DNA from: Nectonema munidae
Taxonomy: Eukaryota; Nematomorpha; Nectonematoida; Nectonematidae
Assembly (NCBI GenBank): GCA_030549495.1
Contig: JAUIRK010000938.1
Location: forward strand, 188,501-252,500
Direction: 5' to 3'
Length of the DNA stretch: 64,000 nt
The position numbers and the translations under genes were made by a program. How positions within the stretch are numbered: the stretch's first letter is position 1; each line of letters starts with the position of its first letter. The notes under the pieces are model-generated. The model did not search any database and had not been told where the DNA came from. It was given only the letters and a program-made list of their open reading frames with translations. Shown here piece by piece: positions 52,901 through 63,133 of this stretch.

Positions 52901-55900
52901 CTTTTCCACACTTTTGTATAATAGAGTTTTTGAGAGTGATATAATTGTTACCATAATCAGAAATTGTAAACATAAAGTAAAAAACTTTATCGGAAAATGT
53001 GGAATTTTCAAAAAAAAAATTAAAAATTGTAATTTTTATATAAAATATTTCTTCCATGGTTTGACTTTTTTGATAACCAAAAAGTAAAAAATATTTTAAC
53101 AAAATTTTTGTTTGCTAGAAAATTTTTACTTTTTTGTAGATGGCGTTAAAAAAATGGATTAAACCATTTTTCTCCAAGTTTTAAACATAAAAATGTTATC
53201 ACTTTATTTAGAATAATTCTACACGCAAAATTTCAAATTTACGTGCTAGATTCAATACAGATTGTCTATCTTTTTTATGATTAAAATGACTTTCAAATTT
53301 GCTTTGGGAGTAAAACTCCCATCTCCGTCCTGCGAGGGAGTGGAGACCTAGGTATATTGAAGTCACGTGTCTAGCGAGCCTTACCATGTCCACTCATAAG
53401 TTATTTAATCGTATACTCACTTAGATGTGAGAAGAAATATTAAATGTGCTTAAGGCTTTGAGAAGACTCAAGGTTGCCAGAAGTGGTTTTTCCGTGGCTT
53501 AACAGCAGAATCGCAAAGGATTTTGATGAATCCGGGGTTTTCGTCCACTAATCTTATGTCAAAAGAAAAGTTTGAAAAAATTAACCCCCAAATGTGATTG
53601 TTATCTCTTAATTTAGTATAAAACTCATCTTTTACATTAAAAAGTATTTTTCACATCATTTATTTTTGTAAAAAATAAAAAAAATTGGTTCTTGACTTTT
53701 TTCAAACCCCTTTTGTCCCGGCTTGATAGTGAAAAGACTAGCAACCCTACTCACAATGAAATATACTCGTTAAATCAGTGTCCATGGAAGAATTTCAAGG
53801 GGTCCATGGAAATTCTACTTCAAACTACTTATGCTGAATCTCCTTTAATATACTTCTATTTTTCAAATCAATATAAATATATATATTTAGAGCTTTTTTA
53901 AATAAATATTTTCTTCCCTTTTTTAAAGTTTCACATTTTGAATCTTTATATATATCCTTTTTATTAGTTACAATATTTTTGAAAAATTTATATTTTAATT
54001 GGAAAAAAATTTTATTCACATTTTATGTCAGGCTTTACGATTTCTCTGATTTCATATGAATAAGCATACGATTTAATCAGATGACTAGAATCATTTTTTG
54101 CATAAAAATCTTTGATTAATCTTTTTGGCTCAAACTATTCAGTTGTAGGGGTCCACAGATAAAAAGTGACTGAAAAAGGGGGAACGGGTTTAAAAAAGGT
54201 TGGGAACCACTGCGCTAAATGATCAATATCCAATAAATAATCCACAGCTACTGCTACCAGATTTGGACATTATCAAGCCGGAACAAACTCGGTATTAAAA
54301 AAAAGTCAAGAGAAAAGATTTGGATTTCTTACAAAAATAAATTAATATGAAGGATATTTAAAGATAAAAAATGAGTTTTTACTAGAGTTGTATCGGATAT
54401 CAGCATCCGCAAAAATTTCAGACGCACAATTTTTGAGATTTCTGAACTAATGCTTTCTCTTTCAATGGAATTATATACATTCACAAAGCAGACGTTTTTC
54501 ATTTTTTCCGACACTGTCCTCAAACTGGTCCTAAAAGGGAGAGAGGCTAATCAAATTACTACGCAATGAAAGCAACACACACGAAAGGATAACTGTGAAG
54601 ATAAAAGTCGTGAAAAATTTAGTGAAATGGTACGTGTATTCATAGTCTCTTATTTGAGGAACTGATGTCAAAACTCGATTATTAGCATCTAAAAGGATGA
54701 AGTTGATTGATAGCGGATCACCAGATGTCACCTTAATAAAGAAATTAGCAAAATATTAAAAAATCCTTTATTGATGTATTAATCACTTAAAGCCGGGGCT
54801 CGGTACTAGAATCGAAAGAAAATAAATATTAAATGTGCTGAACTCTTTGAGAAGTCCCAAGGTTGTCACAAGTCTGAATTTTGCGGGATTGTTCTGGTTT
54901 TCCCGTGGCTTAACAACGAAATCCCAAAGGATTTTGATGAATCCGCGTTGTCCACTAATCTTATATGTCAAATGAAAAGTTTGATTCAATAATCAGATCA
55001 GCAGCGCAAAAAGAGGGGAGGGAGGGGGGATAAGTGGACTCTAGACCCCCTCCAAAACATTGGACCTTTCGAAAGCTTAGCGCTATATAATTTTAATCAT
55101 TTATATTGGGAAGTAAAAAATATTTGATATTCCTATATCAAATAAATATTTAATATATTTATACTAGTAATGTAAAATTAAGGCCAAATTAAAACTATAA
55201 AATATTTGTAAAAATTTTTAGACCAAACTTTGCCCCGAGATTTTGGATCCGCCCCTGGATCAGATCTTGTGGTACTCAAATGTCAAACACTTTTTTCAGG
55301 GCATTTAGCATTTTTACAGCTTTAAAATTAATTGTTATGTATCATTTTAATAGATATTTATGATCAGACAAATTAAATATTTTTGAGCATTACGAAAAAG
55401 TTGGCTTTCCTGGTGTTAAGTGACTGTGTCGTGATAAAAATACGATTACATGATTGAGCTCACGGAGTAAAAAATTATTCAGACAAGCGTGAGAGCATTT
55501 GGTTTGCTCAAGACAGTGCCCGTGTCGGAGTGTAAACATCAGAATAACTGGGGAGAAAATTGCAAAAATGAGTTAGTGTCAATATTGTATCGGAAAGTAG
55601 GGTTGTCGAATAATCGGGAGTGTCGGATAAACGAGATCTGACGGTATTACCAATGAGTCTTCAAATACAAGCCTTTCCATACGAAACTACCTGTTCATTA
55701 ATCAGCATGATTCATTAATCCGCACAAATAAGCAGGGAACCAACAAAATTATTGATGTTAGAAAAGGATACAAAATTTACTAAAATTTTATAAATGTAAT
55801 GATGACAATCTCAGGACCTTTCTGATAAGGTTTGACCCTTCTACTAAAGCTCCGCGAGCCACGAGTGTGTCGCGATCCAAAGGTTGGGAACCCATGTTAT

Positions 55901-58900
55901 AAGGTAAAGGTGCCATGGGTTGTTTTCATTGAAAAGGCACAATGCGCAGCTTTTATCGAACTATGAAGAACTAATTGAGAAATATTTTTTTAAGACATTT
56001 TTAATAAAGAAAATTTTTTTTAAAAAATTGTGGAAAAGAAAAAATAAAGAGCAAAAAGTGGAGAAGATGGAAACTACAAGAGCCCAAAGTGATGAAGGAA
56101 TTTAAAGACATGATATCAAAGTGCCTGGTAAAAAAGATACTGTGGATGAAATGTGGGGGAAAGTTAAGAAAACATTAATTGAGGTGAGCGAAAAGATTCT
56201 AGGAAGGTCAAAAGCTCGTAAATTTGAAGAAAGAGATATACCTGGTGGTGGAATGAGGATGTGAAGCAAGAAGCCCTAAGTGAAAAGAAGGAAGCCAAAA
56301 TGATTATATCTGCAGCTAGGAAGAAAGGAACACAAACCATGTACGATAAGAAGAAACAGAAAATATTGATTTGATAAAGGACGCTAATGGAAAGATACTT
56401 TTTGATAACAAAGAGATGGGTGAAAAGTAGGCGGACTATTTTGAGGAATTGTTAAATGTGGAGAATGAAAGAGACGCTGTTCCAGAAGTAGTGAAAGTGG
56501 GAGAAGTTGAAAAAGAAATTGATTCAAAGGAGAAATCGAGAATACTTGAAGGTGATGAAACCGAGTAAAGCCATAGGTTTAAGTGATGTCAGTATGGATA
56601 TGTTTAAGGCTGGTGGTGAATTGTGCATTAAATGGTTGACGGATATGTTCAACATAATATGGATTGAGGAAAAATTACCATGTGAATGGAAGAAGAGTAT
56701 GATCGTGCCGATATACAAAAAGAAAGATGTTTTAGACTGCAGCAGTCATCGTGGAATCAAGTTATTGGTACACCCTTTCAAACTTTTTGAAAGAATTTTG
56801 GAAAAAAGACTACGAAAAATAGAGAAAATTGATTCAAAACAATTTATTTTTATGCCCGGTAAAAGCACAGTTGATACAATATTCGTGGCTAGACAACTGA
56901 TAGAAAAAAGTCTGGAAGGAGACATGCCTGTTTATACTGGATTTATTTATATGGATAAGGCTTATGACAGGGTACCTAGAGATATACTTTATGCTTGTTT
57001 AAGGAAGAAGGAATTACCAGAAAGATTAGTAAGGTTAGTAATGGAAATGTACAAAAACAGTAAGAATGTAGCTAGAACGGAATATCGAGAGAATTTGGAA
57101 CAAAAATTGGTTTACATCAGTGATCAGCTCTGAGCTTAGATTTTAGATGTAGTTTCTGAAGAGCTCAGAGCAGAAGAATTTTAGGAGTTGCTGTTTGCTG
57201 ATGATTTGGTGATTCTGGCCGACAGTAAAGAAAAGCTAGAAAATAGAATTGTCCTGTGGCAAACGTGTCTAGAAAAAGTTGGCTTAAAAGTAAATGTTAA
57301 CAAAACTGAAACCATGGTTAGGGTTAGGGAAATGTATCAGTTAAAGTTGTAGACCTGAATGGAAAAAGATTGAACCAAGTAAGTAGTTTCAAGTATTTGG
57401 GTTCTCAAATTGCAGAGAATGGGACTTGAGAGAGAGAGAAGTGCAAGCAAGAATAAATGCGAGCTGGATGAAGTGGAAAGAAATGAAACCTGTGCTGTAC
57501 AATAAAAGAATCCCACTGAAATTAAAGGCAAAAATATATACAACAATCATCAGACAGGTTATGACTTATGGAACAGAATGTCTAACTTTAAAAAAAGAAA
57601 GATGAAAGTTTGCCACAACAGAATTGAAGATGTTGAGGAAAATACTAGGAATATCTTTGAAAGATCACATAAAAAATGAAGAAGTCAGGAGACGTAGCCT
57701 AGTAAACTTTATTGTTTAAGTGTTATAGAAAGTAGGGTGGTATGGCCATGCACTAAGAATGAAAGAAGAGAACATTGTTCGAAAAGCTTTTGATGGGACT
57801 GTAGTCGGGAAAAGAAAAATGGGAAGACCTTGCAAGAGATGAAAAGATGCGCTCTTGAAAAAAATACACACTCTCGGGTTAGAACAAGATGATGCTGAGG
57901 ATAGAGGAAAATGGAGGCTCAAGATCATGGCCACCGACCCACAACTTGGGGACAAGGTGTAGAAGAAGAAAGAAAAAAAATAGTTTAATTTTTGTGGAGT
58001 GACCCTTCATTTCCATTAAGTTTAAAAGTATTTGCAGTCGGTCGAATTTTTGTAAACACTAGAAGTCGGAATCGGATATTTTCTAAAGCAATTTTTTTCC
58101 TCTGACTCCACAGGCCTGCTAACTAGCGAGGTGGTAATTTATAATTGATGTTTCTAAAGCAATTTTGAAGTTGGAAATTTATAATATTCGAGACAATAAA
58201 TTTTTAAAGTCAAAGTTAAATTTTTATAAATAGGTGGAGCCATCAGTGTTAAAAAAAAATTATAGATACGCGAAGTCTAAATCGGAGTCGAAAATGGTGC
58301 TACTCACTAGACAAAAATATCTAATAAAAAATTTTGAAAATTATAAGTAGCCCGATCTCAAATTTTGTTTTATTGTTTATTTAATCAAATTTGAAAAGAA
58401 AAAAGGAATTCATCATAACAGTATGCTAACAAAAATAAATTTTTATCTTTCAAAAGGATTTAAATTTTATATATCCCTTTCTGATTTCAAAAATTTAAGC
58501 CTATTAGGGTAAATTGTTACAAAAAAGATTAGGAAATCTTTTATAGTAGATTAAATATCAAAAATAAATTTGGGCCAAAAACTTTTATTCTTATTAACAA
58601 TAAAGACTGCAAAAAATTTAATATTTTTAAAAACTTTTATTCTTATTAACAATAAAGACTGCAAAAAATTTAATATTTTTTAAAGAATTAGCTAAAATCA
58701 ATTAAATTTAGGTAAGTAGCTTAGAATAAATAAAGAAATAAAATTACATGGATATTAAAGATAATTTCTTGGTGAGAATTAAAATTTTCAAAAACACATT
58801 CTCTTTTCGATCCTGGAACGTATATTTCTATTTCTTTATATGAAGAAATAACTTTAAAAATACAGTGGAAAAGAACATGCACGTAAGCTAAAGAAATTGC

Positions 58901-58909
58901 AATCTTCAT
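43729..58909 (-). CDS. p24/TMED family cargo receptor (emp24/gp25L)
   Basis: A type I membrane protein of COPI/COPII vesicles that cycles between ER and Golgi and sorts cargo such as GPI-anchored proteins. Four exons (58748-58909, 54634-54731, 46945-47116, 43729-43959) join in phases 0, 2, 0 to 220 residues. Residues 1-23 form a signal peptide; the GOLD domain follows with EIEIYVPGSKRECVFE (Cys38), VTSGDPLSINFILLD, GDYQICLDNS (Cys99, the disulfide partner) and MVFFEYQN. Next come a coiled-coil segment (about 138-175), a membrane span at about 185-204 (WSVIYMVFLVVVAGLQVFIL) and a 16-residue tail RSLFSENSVGKLLRKF. The tail has no KKxx. An earlier ATG at 59011 is in frame, but 58909 gives the cleaner signal peptide. 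The subfamily cannot be assigned with confidence. Confidence 0.9.
44481..45028 (-). mobile_element. hAT element deletion derivative with transposase C-terminus
   Basis: Inverted ends cagaggcgtagcc...ggggg and ccccctttagttacgcctctg enclose 548 bp; both flanks share cgcca. The reverse strand (44623-44940) encodes LISATGYSSSIVECVFSALN then RIDTSHLRSMSPYRKAKLKL, matching the hAT C-terminal dimerisation domain (...S.ERVFSALKRI.T.LR..M...RL..L). The rest of the transposase is gone, so it is non-autonomous. Located in p24 intron 3. Confidence 0.83.
45029..46399. other. p24 intron 3 sequence with hAT-like remnants
   Basis: A G-rich block at 45310 (cattcaggggggagggttgg) and a right end ttctggctacgctactg at about 45833 suggest another decayed hAT-like element. 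A 74-codon frame at 45974-46198 (+) has no recognised domain. No host exon seen. Confidence 0.45.
46400..46500. repeat. Homopolymer-rich low-complexity block
   Basis: About 100 bases made almost only of A, G and T runs (A12, G6, A9, G4, G10, A7, T10, A10 and so on), unlike anything else in the window. It may be a true purine-rich tract or a sequencing or assembly artefact. Confidence 0.8.
46945..47116 (-). CDS. p24 exon 3 (second half of GOLD domain)
   Basis: Acceptor gttatttttag, donor ttg|gtaacc on the reverse strand. Encodes LTTGYNGDYQICLDNSNDNN, AKMVFFEYQNMNDDEDDENF and a Glu/Asp-rich stretch. GDYQICLDNS and MVFFEY match the family's G.Y.FCFDN.FS and .VFFEL. Confidence 0.92.
47117..50334. 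other. p24 intron 2, first part; no gene seen
   Basis: AT-rich, with a G11 tract at about 47760 next to cagtgacgtccctaatg (a possible old hAT-like end). A reverse-strand frame at 47812-48066 and a plus-strand frame at 48240-48515 have no recognised domain. Poly-A/T tracts dominate 49080-49770. Confidence 0.45.
50756..50897. mobile_element. Palindromic MITE with 9-bp target duplication (Mutator-like)
   Basis: 142 bp, nearly a complete palindrome: ggtaagttgcac ... gtgcagcattacc at the ends, and caatgcaattggctttt against aaaagccaattgcattg inside, with tgcatcgat repeated. The flanks carry an identical 9-bp direct repeat aaggtgttg (50747-50755 and 50898-50906). A 9-bp duplication with G-rich inverted ends is typical of Mutator-like elements. 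It sits in the intron of the piggyBac element and is therefore younger than it. Confidence 0.9.
51115..51374. mobile_element. hAT-type MITE nested in the piggyBac intron
   Basis: 260 bp with inverted ends cagtggcggatcc / ggatccgccactg, perfect over 13 bp, and flanking 8-bp repeats gtaccttc / ttaccttc (7 of 8 identical). The interior begins aggaggggggctcatgggcc and ends gcccccctataagaaat. CAGTGGCGGATC ends recur at 33036 and, more diverged, 55257. Confidence 0.9.
52856..53775. other. p24 intron 2, last part; no gene seen
   Basis: AT-rich. The segment at 53440-53560 (tgtgcttaaggctttgagaa ... ttgatgaatccggggttttc) is repeated with differences at about 54833-54955 (tgtgctgaactctttgagaa ... ttgatgaatccgcgttgtcc), a direct repeat of about 120 bp that flanks p24 exon 2. 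No gene recognised. Confidence 0.5.
53776..54212 (-). mobile_element. hAT-type MITE, inverted copy of the 2993 element
   Basis: Reverse complement of 2993-3458, including ccatggaccccttgaaattc, catatgaataagcatacgat and the end ttgggaaccactg. 8-bp flanks cgttaaat / cgctaaat match at 7 of 8. About 10 bp at its left terminus (the ggttcccaa part) is missing, so one inverted end is damaged. In p24 intron 2. Confidence 0.9.
54634..54731 (-). CDS. p24 exon 2 (first half of GOLD domain)
   Basis: Acceptor ctttattaag, donor tacac|gtacca on the reverse strand. Encodes VTSGDPLSINFILLDANNRV and LTSVPQIRDYEYT, matching the family's V..GG.LDV.F.L..P....L....R.....H.. pattern. Phase 0 in, phase 2 out. Confidence 0.9.
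54732..55001. other. p24 intron 1, first part
   Basis: Contains the second copy of the roughly 120-bp direct repeat noted for 53440-53560. No gene. Confidence 0.5.
55002..55257. mobile_element. hAT-like MITE with eroded ends
   Basis: Right end ggatccgcccctg matches the CAG.GGCGGATCC end type; the left end cagcgcaaaaagagg has decayed. Both flanks contain atcagatc but at slightly different distances. G-rich and C-rich tracts (gaggggagggagggggg, accccctcc) sit near the left end. In p24 intron 1. Confidence 0.55.
55258..55898. other. p24 intron 1 sequence, no gene seen
   Basis: AT-rich. The segment ccgcgagccacgagtgtgtc ... aggttgggaacccatg at 55850-55890 looks like the end of an old hAT-type short element. 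Nothing coding. Confidence 0.45.
55899..55970 (-). mobile_element. tRNA-derived SINE, truncated inverted copy
   Basis: Reverse complement of the body and tail of the SINE at 19952-20105: taaggtaaaggtgcca, gttttcattgaaaaggcaca, then tatcgaactatga. The tRNA-like head with the promoter is missing, which is a 5' truncation as usual for retroposed copies. Confidence 0.75.
55975..57985 (+). mobile_element. RTE-type LINE, 5'-truncated
   Basis: RT domains in order: PSKAIGLSDVSMDMFKAGGE, W...LP.EWKKSMIVPIYKKK, SHRGIKLLVHPFKLFERIL, FIFMPGKSTVDTIFVARQLI, YTGFIYMDKAYDRVPRDILY (palm Asp), LLFADDLVILADS (catalytic FADD at 57194-57205), GLKVNVNKTE, then VRKAFDGTVVGKRKMGRPCK and ATDPQLGDKV at the C-terminus. 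The endonuclease domain is absent and several stops and frameshifts are present (for example about 57133 and 57350). It ends in an agaagaaagaaaaaaa tail. It lies in p24 intron 1, antisense to the gene. Confidence 0.92.
57986..58747. other. p24 intron 1 sequence with a recent tandem duplication
   Basis: AT-rich. Positions 58577-58628 and 58629-58680 are an almost identical direct duplication of about 52 bp (aaaaacttttattcttatta ... tttaatattttt). No gene. Confidence 0.6.
58748..58909 (-). CDS. p24 exon 1 (signal peptide and start of GOLD domain)
   Basis: 54 codons to donor cat|gtaatt. MKIAISLAYVHVLFHCIF is a plausible signal peptide; EIEIYVPGSKRECVFENF is the start of the mature GOLD domain with its conserved Cys. 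Phase 0 out to VTSGDP in exon 2. Confidence 0.85.
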
Positions 58910-59164
58910 TTTAAATTTGGAGATTAAAACAAATAAAAAATACAATAAGAAAAATATTAAGTTATCCACTAGTGTCTCTCCATCTTTGTCAATTATAAAT
59001 AAATCAATCAACTAGTGATGCAATCCAGTCATGCTCTATTCATTTCTCTATCCTTGCATATATTTCTGTCCCGTTATATATGATAATTTTATAAATGAAG
59101 AATGAAATATTCCATGATATTTTTATCAAGTATTGTTGCCTATTTATTTTTACCCTTTTTATGA

Positions 59165-60329
59165 TACTTACTTTACTCTTGTATTGTTTTTAATTCTTTT
59201 CCCATTTTCTATGGGGTCGATATATTTGATTTTCTTTTCTATCCCAGTAAAGGTCTTTAGCTTTGAAACCTTTTCTTAATCAACCATCCATCTGAGATTC
59301 GGCCTTCCTTTTTTCCTCTTCCTTTTTATTTCCATATTCATCACTTTTTTTCCTATATGATTCACATCTTTTCCTATTATGTGCCCATACAATTTGAGTC
59401 TGCTTTCTCTGATACTTTATCGACTTTTGGTAACTTTTTGATTGTATTGTTTTCAATTTTGTCTTTCATTATCTTTCTAGTCATCCTTCTTAACATTCTC
59501 ATCATTTAGTTTTTTTCTTGTTTTTTTAGTGGCCATGTCTCGGCTGAATACACCATCGGTGGTCTTACTACTTTCCTGTACTTTGCTTTTTCCTGCAATT
59601 CCAATTTTTTTATCTGAAAACTTTTTTCCACTTTAGCCACCCTTCGTTAATGCGTTCTTTTATTTCATACTCTAAATCGCCATTTTTGAAATATTTGATC
59701 CCATATATTTGAATTTTTCCACTTCTTTTATTTCAATTCTTTGTTATTTGGTTTTTTTAGCATTTAATCTCATGTAAACCGTCTTATCTCTGTTTATCTT
59801 CAAACCTCTGTTTTCCATTTTTTCCCTCAGCTTTTCAAACTTTTCTTCTATTTCCATTTGATTTTCGGCACATATCACTATATCATCCGCAAAAAGCATA
59901 CACCATGATGGCCGTCTCTGATATCTTGAGTTATACCATCCATTACTATATTAAATAAAAAAGGGCACAGAGCTGACCATCTATAGAGCCAAACTTTTAC
60001 AGGAAAATTATTGTAATACCTACATTGCTTGATACATATGCATTCACTTTTTTGTACATGCCTTGTATGATTTCAATATACTTTTCTGCATTTCCTTTTT
60101 GCCTCAAGCATCTCCACACCTCAGATCTAGGTATTCGATCATATGCTTTCTCTAAATCGATAAAGATTATGTGGAAGTTTTCTTCTTTTTCTTGATGTTT
60201 TTCTATCATTCGACTCAGGGCAGCAATAGCATCAACTGTTCCCTTTCCTGATTCAAAATCAAACTGTCCATCTTCAATTTTTATAACATTTTGCAACCTT
60301 GCTTCAATTATTTTTTCACAAATCTTCAT
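59165..60329 (-). mobile_element. RTE-type LINE fragment, heavily decayed
   Basis: Reverse strand: MKICEKIIEARLQNV, GQFDFESGKGTVDAIAALSR, FHIIFIDLEKAYDRIPRSEV (palm Asp), FADDIVICAENQMEIEEKFE (catalytic FADD at 59882-59893), GLKINRDKTVYM, and RLKLYGHIIGKDV with KRKKGRPNLRWMVD. The 5' side stops exactly where the mariner copy begins, and the endonuclease and fingers are missing. Multiple stops and frameshifts in the 3' half. Confidence 0.88.
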
Positions 60330-60334
60330 TGTGT

Positions 60335-61481
60335 CTCTTGTATTGATTTTTAATAATTTAAAAAATTATTTTTATCGTTATTGTAACATTACAGCTTATA
60401 TTCGACCTCAGAATCTGGAACAAGCTAATTTTACACTTTCCTTGCGAAGGGTCTCAAAAACTGCTATAATTCTGTCCATTAATTGGGATTTTGTAGTACT
60501 AGAACGACGATTCGTCTCTTTGCCCAGAGCGCTCCATACATAATAATCCATCAGGGTAAGATATGGAGAGTTTGGAGGCCAAACATTTGGACTGGCATAG
60601 TCCTAAGTGTTAACTGACAACCATTTTTGATATTTTGCTAAGATGTGATAAAGCTCGAAATCCTGCTGCAACATATATGGCCTATTATTCGTCACTCTTG
60701 TTATCTAGGGCTTAACTACACTAGTCAGCAATGCCACGTAGGCATCTGAATTCCACTTGAGACCCTTTTTAAAAAATGCGGAGGCATTAAATTACATTCA
60801 AAGGACACACATCCGAAAACAATCACACTTTGGAAAAATTTAGTCTGTATGACTTCTGGAGTATCATTTGGACTGTATGCTCTGTTATTTTGAGTGTTGC
60901 TCTTTTGATCTTGGCACAAATTTTTCTCATCCGAAAAGAACCAAATCGTTGGTGCTTTAGCAGGATATATCATATTGCTCAAAAGTATTTTGGCTTTTAT
61001 CAGACGATTTTGGCGGCCTTTTCTGTAAGAAGTTGAGCGCTGTGACGCTTGTATCAGTAGTATCAAAGGTCTTTATTGAAAGCAAGCTCCATGGTAGAGA
61101 CTGGAACATTCAATTCACGAGACAAAGCCTAAATTCCAATACCAGGATCCTCCAACACCTTTTTCTGGAGATTTACAAGAAATTGTGCTGTGAAAGCGCA
61201 ATCAGATTGTCTAGTTTATTTCTTTCTTTTACCCATAGCCTCATAGTCTCCATTGTAATTTTCTAGCTCATTTCGGATTGTTTTCACAGAGTTTAGGGGC
61301 CATTAAGCAGCGCTCATAATCTTTTTATTTTAATGGTCGGCAAGAATTATTGTGATACAAGTTAGTCTCTTCAAAGATTCAGGTGGGTTCGAGTCCTTCT
61401 ATCTCGTTGTATTTTGAAAAAAATTTTAAACATTTGAAAAAAAATCCAAATATTATTCTGTAAAATTAATTCCGAACACCC
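60335..61481 (-). mobile_element. mariner-type transposon, decayed
   Basis: Reverse strand in family order: RELNVPVSTM (helix-turn-helix), AQLLTEKA, RLIKAKILLSNMIYPAKAPT, IWFFSDEKNLCQDQKSNTQN (first catalytic Asp in FSDEK), VIVFGCVSFECNLMPPHFLK, and then VWPPNSPYLTLMDYYVWSAL (second Asp region missing; LTLMDYY carries the third). The 5' terminus near 61463-61481 reads, on the coding strand, gggtgttcggaattaatttt, a mariner-like inverted end. The other end is not found. The 60345-60720 part has stops and a deletion covering the second catalytic Asp. Confidence 0.88.
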
Positions 61482-62976
61482 ATTTACTGCTGGATGATCA
61501 CTTATATATTATTCTACAAAAATATTTGAAAAAGAAGTTCCTAAATTCATTCAATAAAAGAATAGACATATAGGTTTTTAAACAATCTGAATGTACTCAA
61601 TAGAAGTAGTTTATAGAATTATCAAGTTATTTGGATTAGTTATTTAGTTAGATTAATATTTAGTAAAAATGTCTTACCTATTTTATACATACAATGTGAT
61701 GGACTTGTTATATTAAAAGAAACCATTGTAGTTTCACTTTATATTTTGAAATAGTAAAAATGGGACGTCAATGCAATTTTGACCTGAAGTTTAATCTCGA
61801 TTTTAAGAATTCATATTAAGGATTGCTTTTGGAGACCCTGATTCCCTTACTTTGAAAAAAATTAAGTTTTTTCCAAAATTAGATTTTACATTATCTTAAC
61901 TAATCCCAAAATTTTTATTAAAAAGGGAGAAATAATAAATTGAATTTGATTGGATATCAAAGCATTTTTAGCCGTAAGATCATATGCTCTCAATATGTTT
62001 GAAGATGGTTAATCACAGTTTTGTGATTTTGTTTTTAAGTGTTGGAAGCTTTGAGGATCGAAAACCTGACCCGTTATGTTAAGCTAAGAGGTACAACCTA
62101 ACCCTAATTGAAGCTCCATTTTCTAGGTTATTGACAAAAAAAATATAGAAAAATAAAATCATATAATTATTTATATATTGACAACGTTTCTTCGAAATTT
62201 TTAATGTAATAACAGAATAAAGAGTTTTACTTTTCTCTCTAGTAACGTCAAATATGAATTAAAAACTAATATATGAATAAGTTTTGTGTATGACCATGTT
62301 ATTAGAAATTGACTTCAATCATAAATTCATAAGTATATGAAAATCTTTACAATTTATACATAAAAAAATAAAGAATTTTTTTTATAAAATACTTAATGCT
62401 ATTCAAATCTTTACGGGGTAAGCAATAAATATTATTAACAATCATAACAATTTCAAATGCATTATATGTATTATATTATTACGCAAAAACCTAGAACTGA
62501 AAGTGTGCAAAAAGAGATAGGAAGACTTAGAGAAAGTTACAAAAAGTGTTAATAAATTTAAGATATTTCATATTAAATTTATCTATACCAATAACAATAA
62601 ATCATTTAATTTAAAAAAATTATAGTTACAAATCATGGTGGATCCAACCAACTAGGTTATTGTCACACCGATATGTGCAAATAAGGGATACAAGATTAAA
62701 ATGAACTCAGCAACAAGAAAAACGTGAAAAAAGAATGAGAAAATCCATATAATTGGGAAATTCAGAGATTAAGAGATGAAAATAATAATAATGATGCACA
62801 TGATAGATAAAAAAATTCAAAAAAAGAAACATTTTCATATTACTTTGTTTATTTGATTTCATCAAATCATTCATTTAACACCAGGCGTAAAATGTGAGCA
62901 GTGTCCGCGCTAAGCCTTTGTACTAAAGAATACTTGTAAAGTTGAAGCATATTTTCCTGTCAAAGGATAATTTTAC
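61482..62976. other. Intergenic AT-rich sequence
   Basis: No gene, RNA or repeat boundary recognised. Confidence 0.5.
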
Positions 62977-63133
62977 AAGGCTAATAGGAGGAGATGTCTG
63001 AGGACATGTCAGACGTGGTTTTATTGATTCGAAATTTGATTTTCCACTTTTTTGCTCAGATTGATGAAAGGTTGGATGCTGCAAACTTGTCTCTGCCTTT
63101 CGTTTACGTACAATATGTATATATGTCAAGAAC
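62977..63133 (-). CDS. Candidate exon of an unknown minus-strand gene
   Basis: The reverse-strand frame reads LTYIHIVRKRKAETSLQHPT then FHQSEQKSGKSNFESIKPRL and TCPQTSPPISL, between an acceptor (aaaattttctaccag) and a possible donor (agcctt|gtaaaa). It is GC-richer than its flanks and looks like a membrane-proximal basic and Ser/Pro-rich tail. No family recognised and no partner exon found. Confidence 0.25.

Noticed and set aside
61033-61266. Plus-strand 77-codon frame
   Set aside because: Antisense to the mariner transposase N-terminus; its peptide has no family features.
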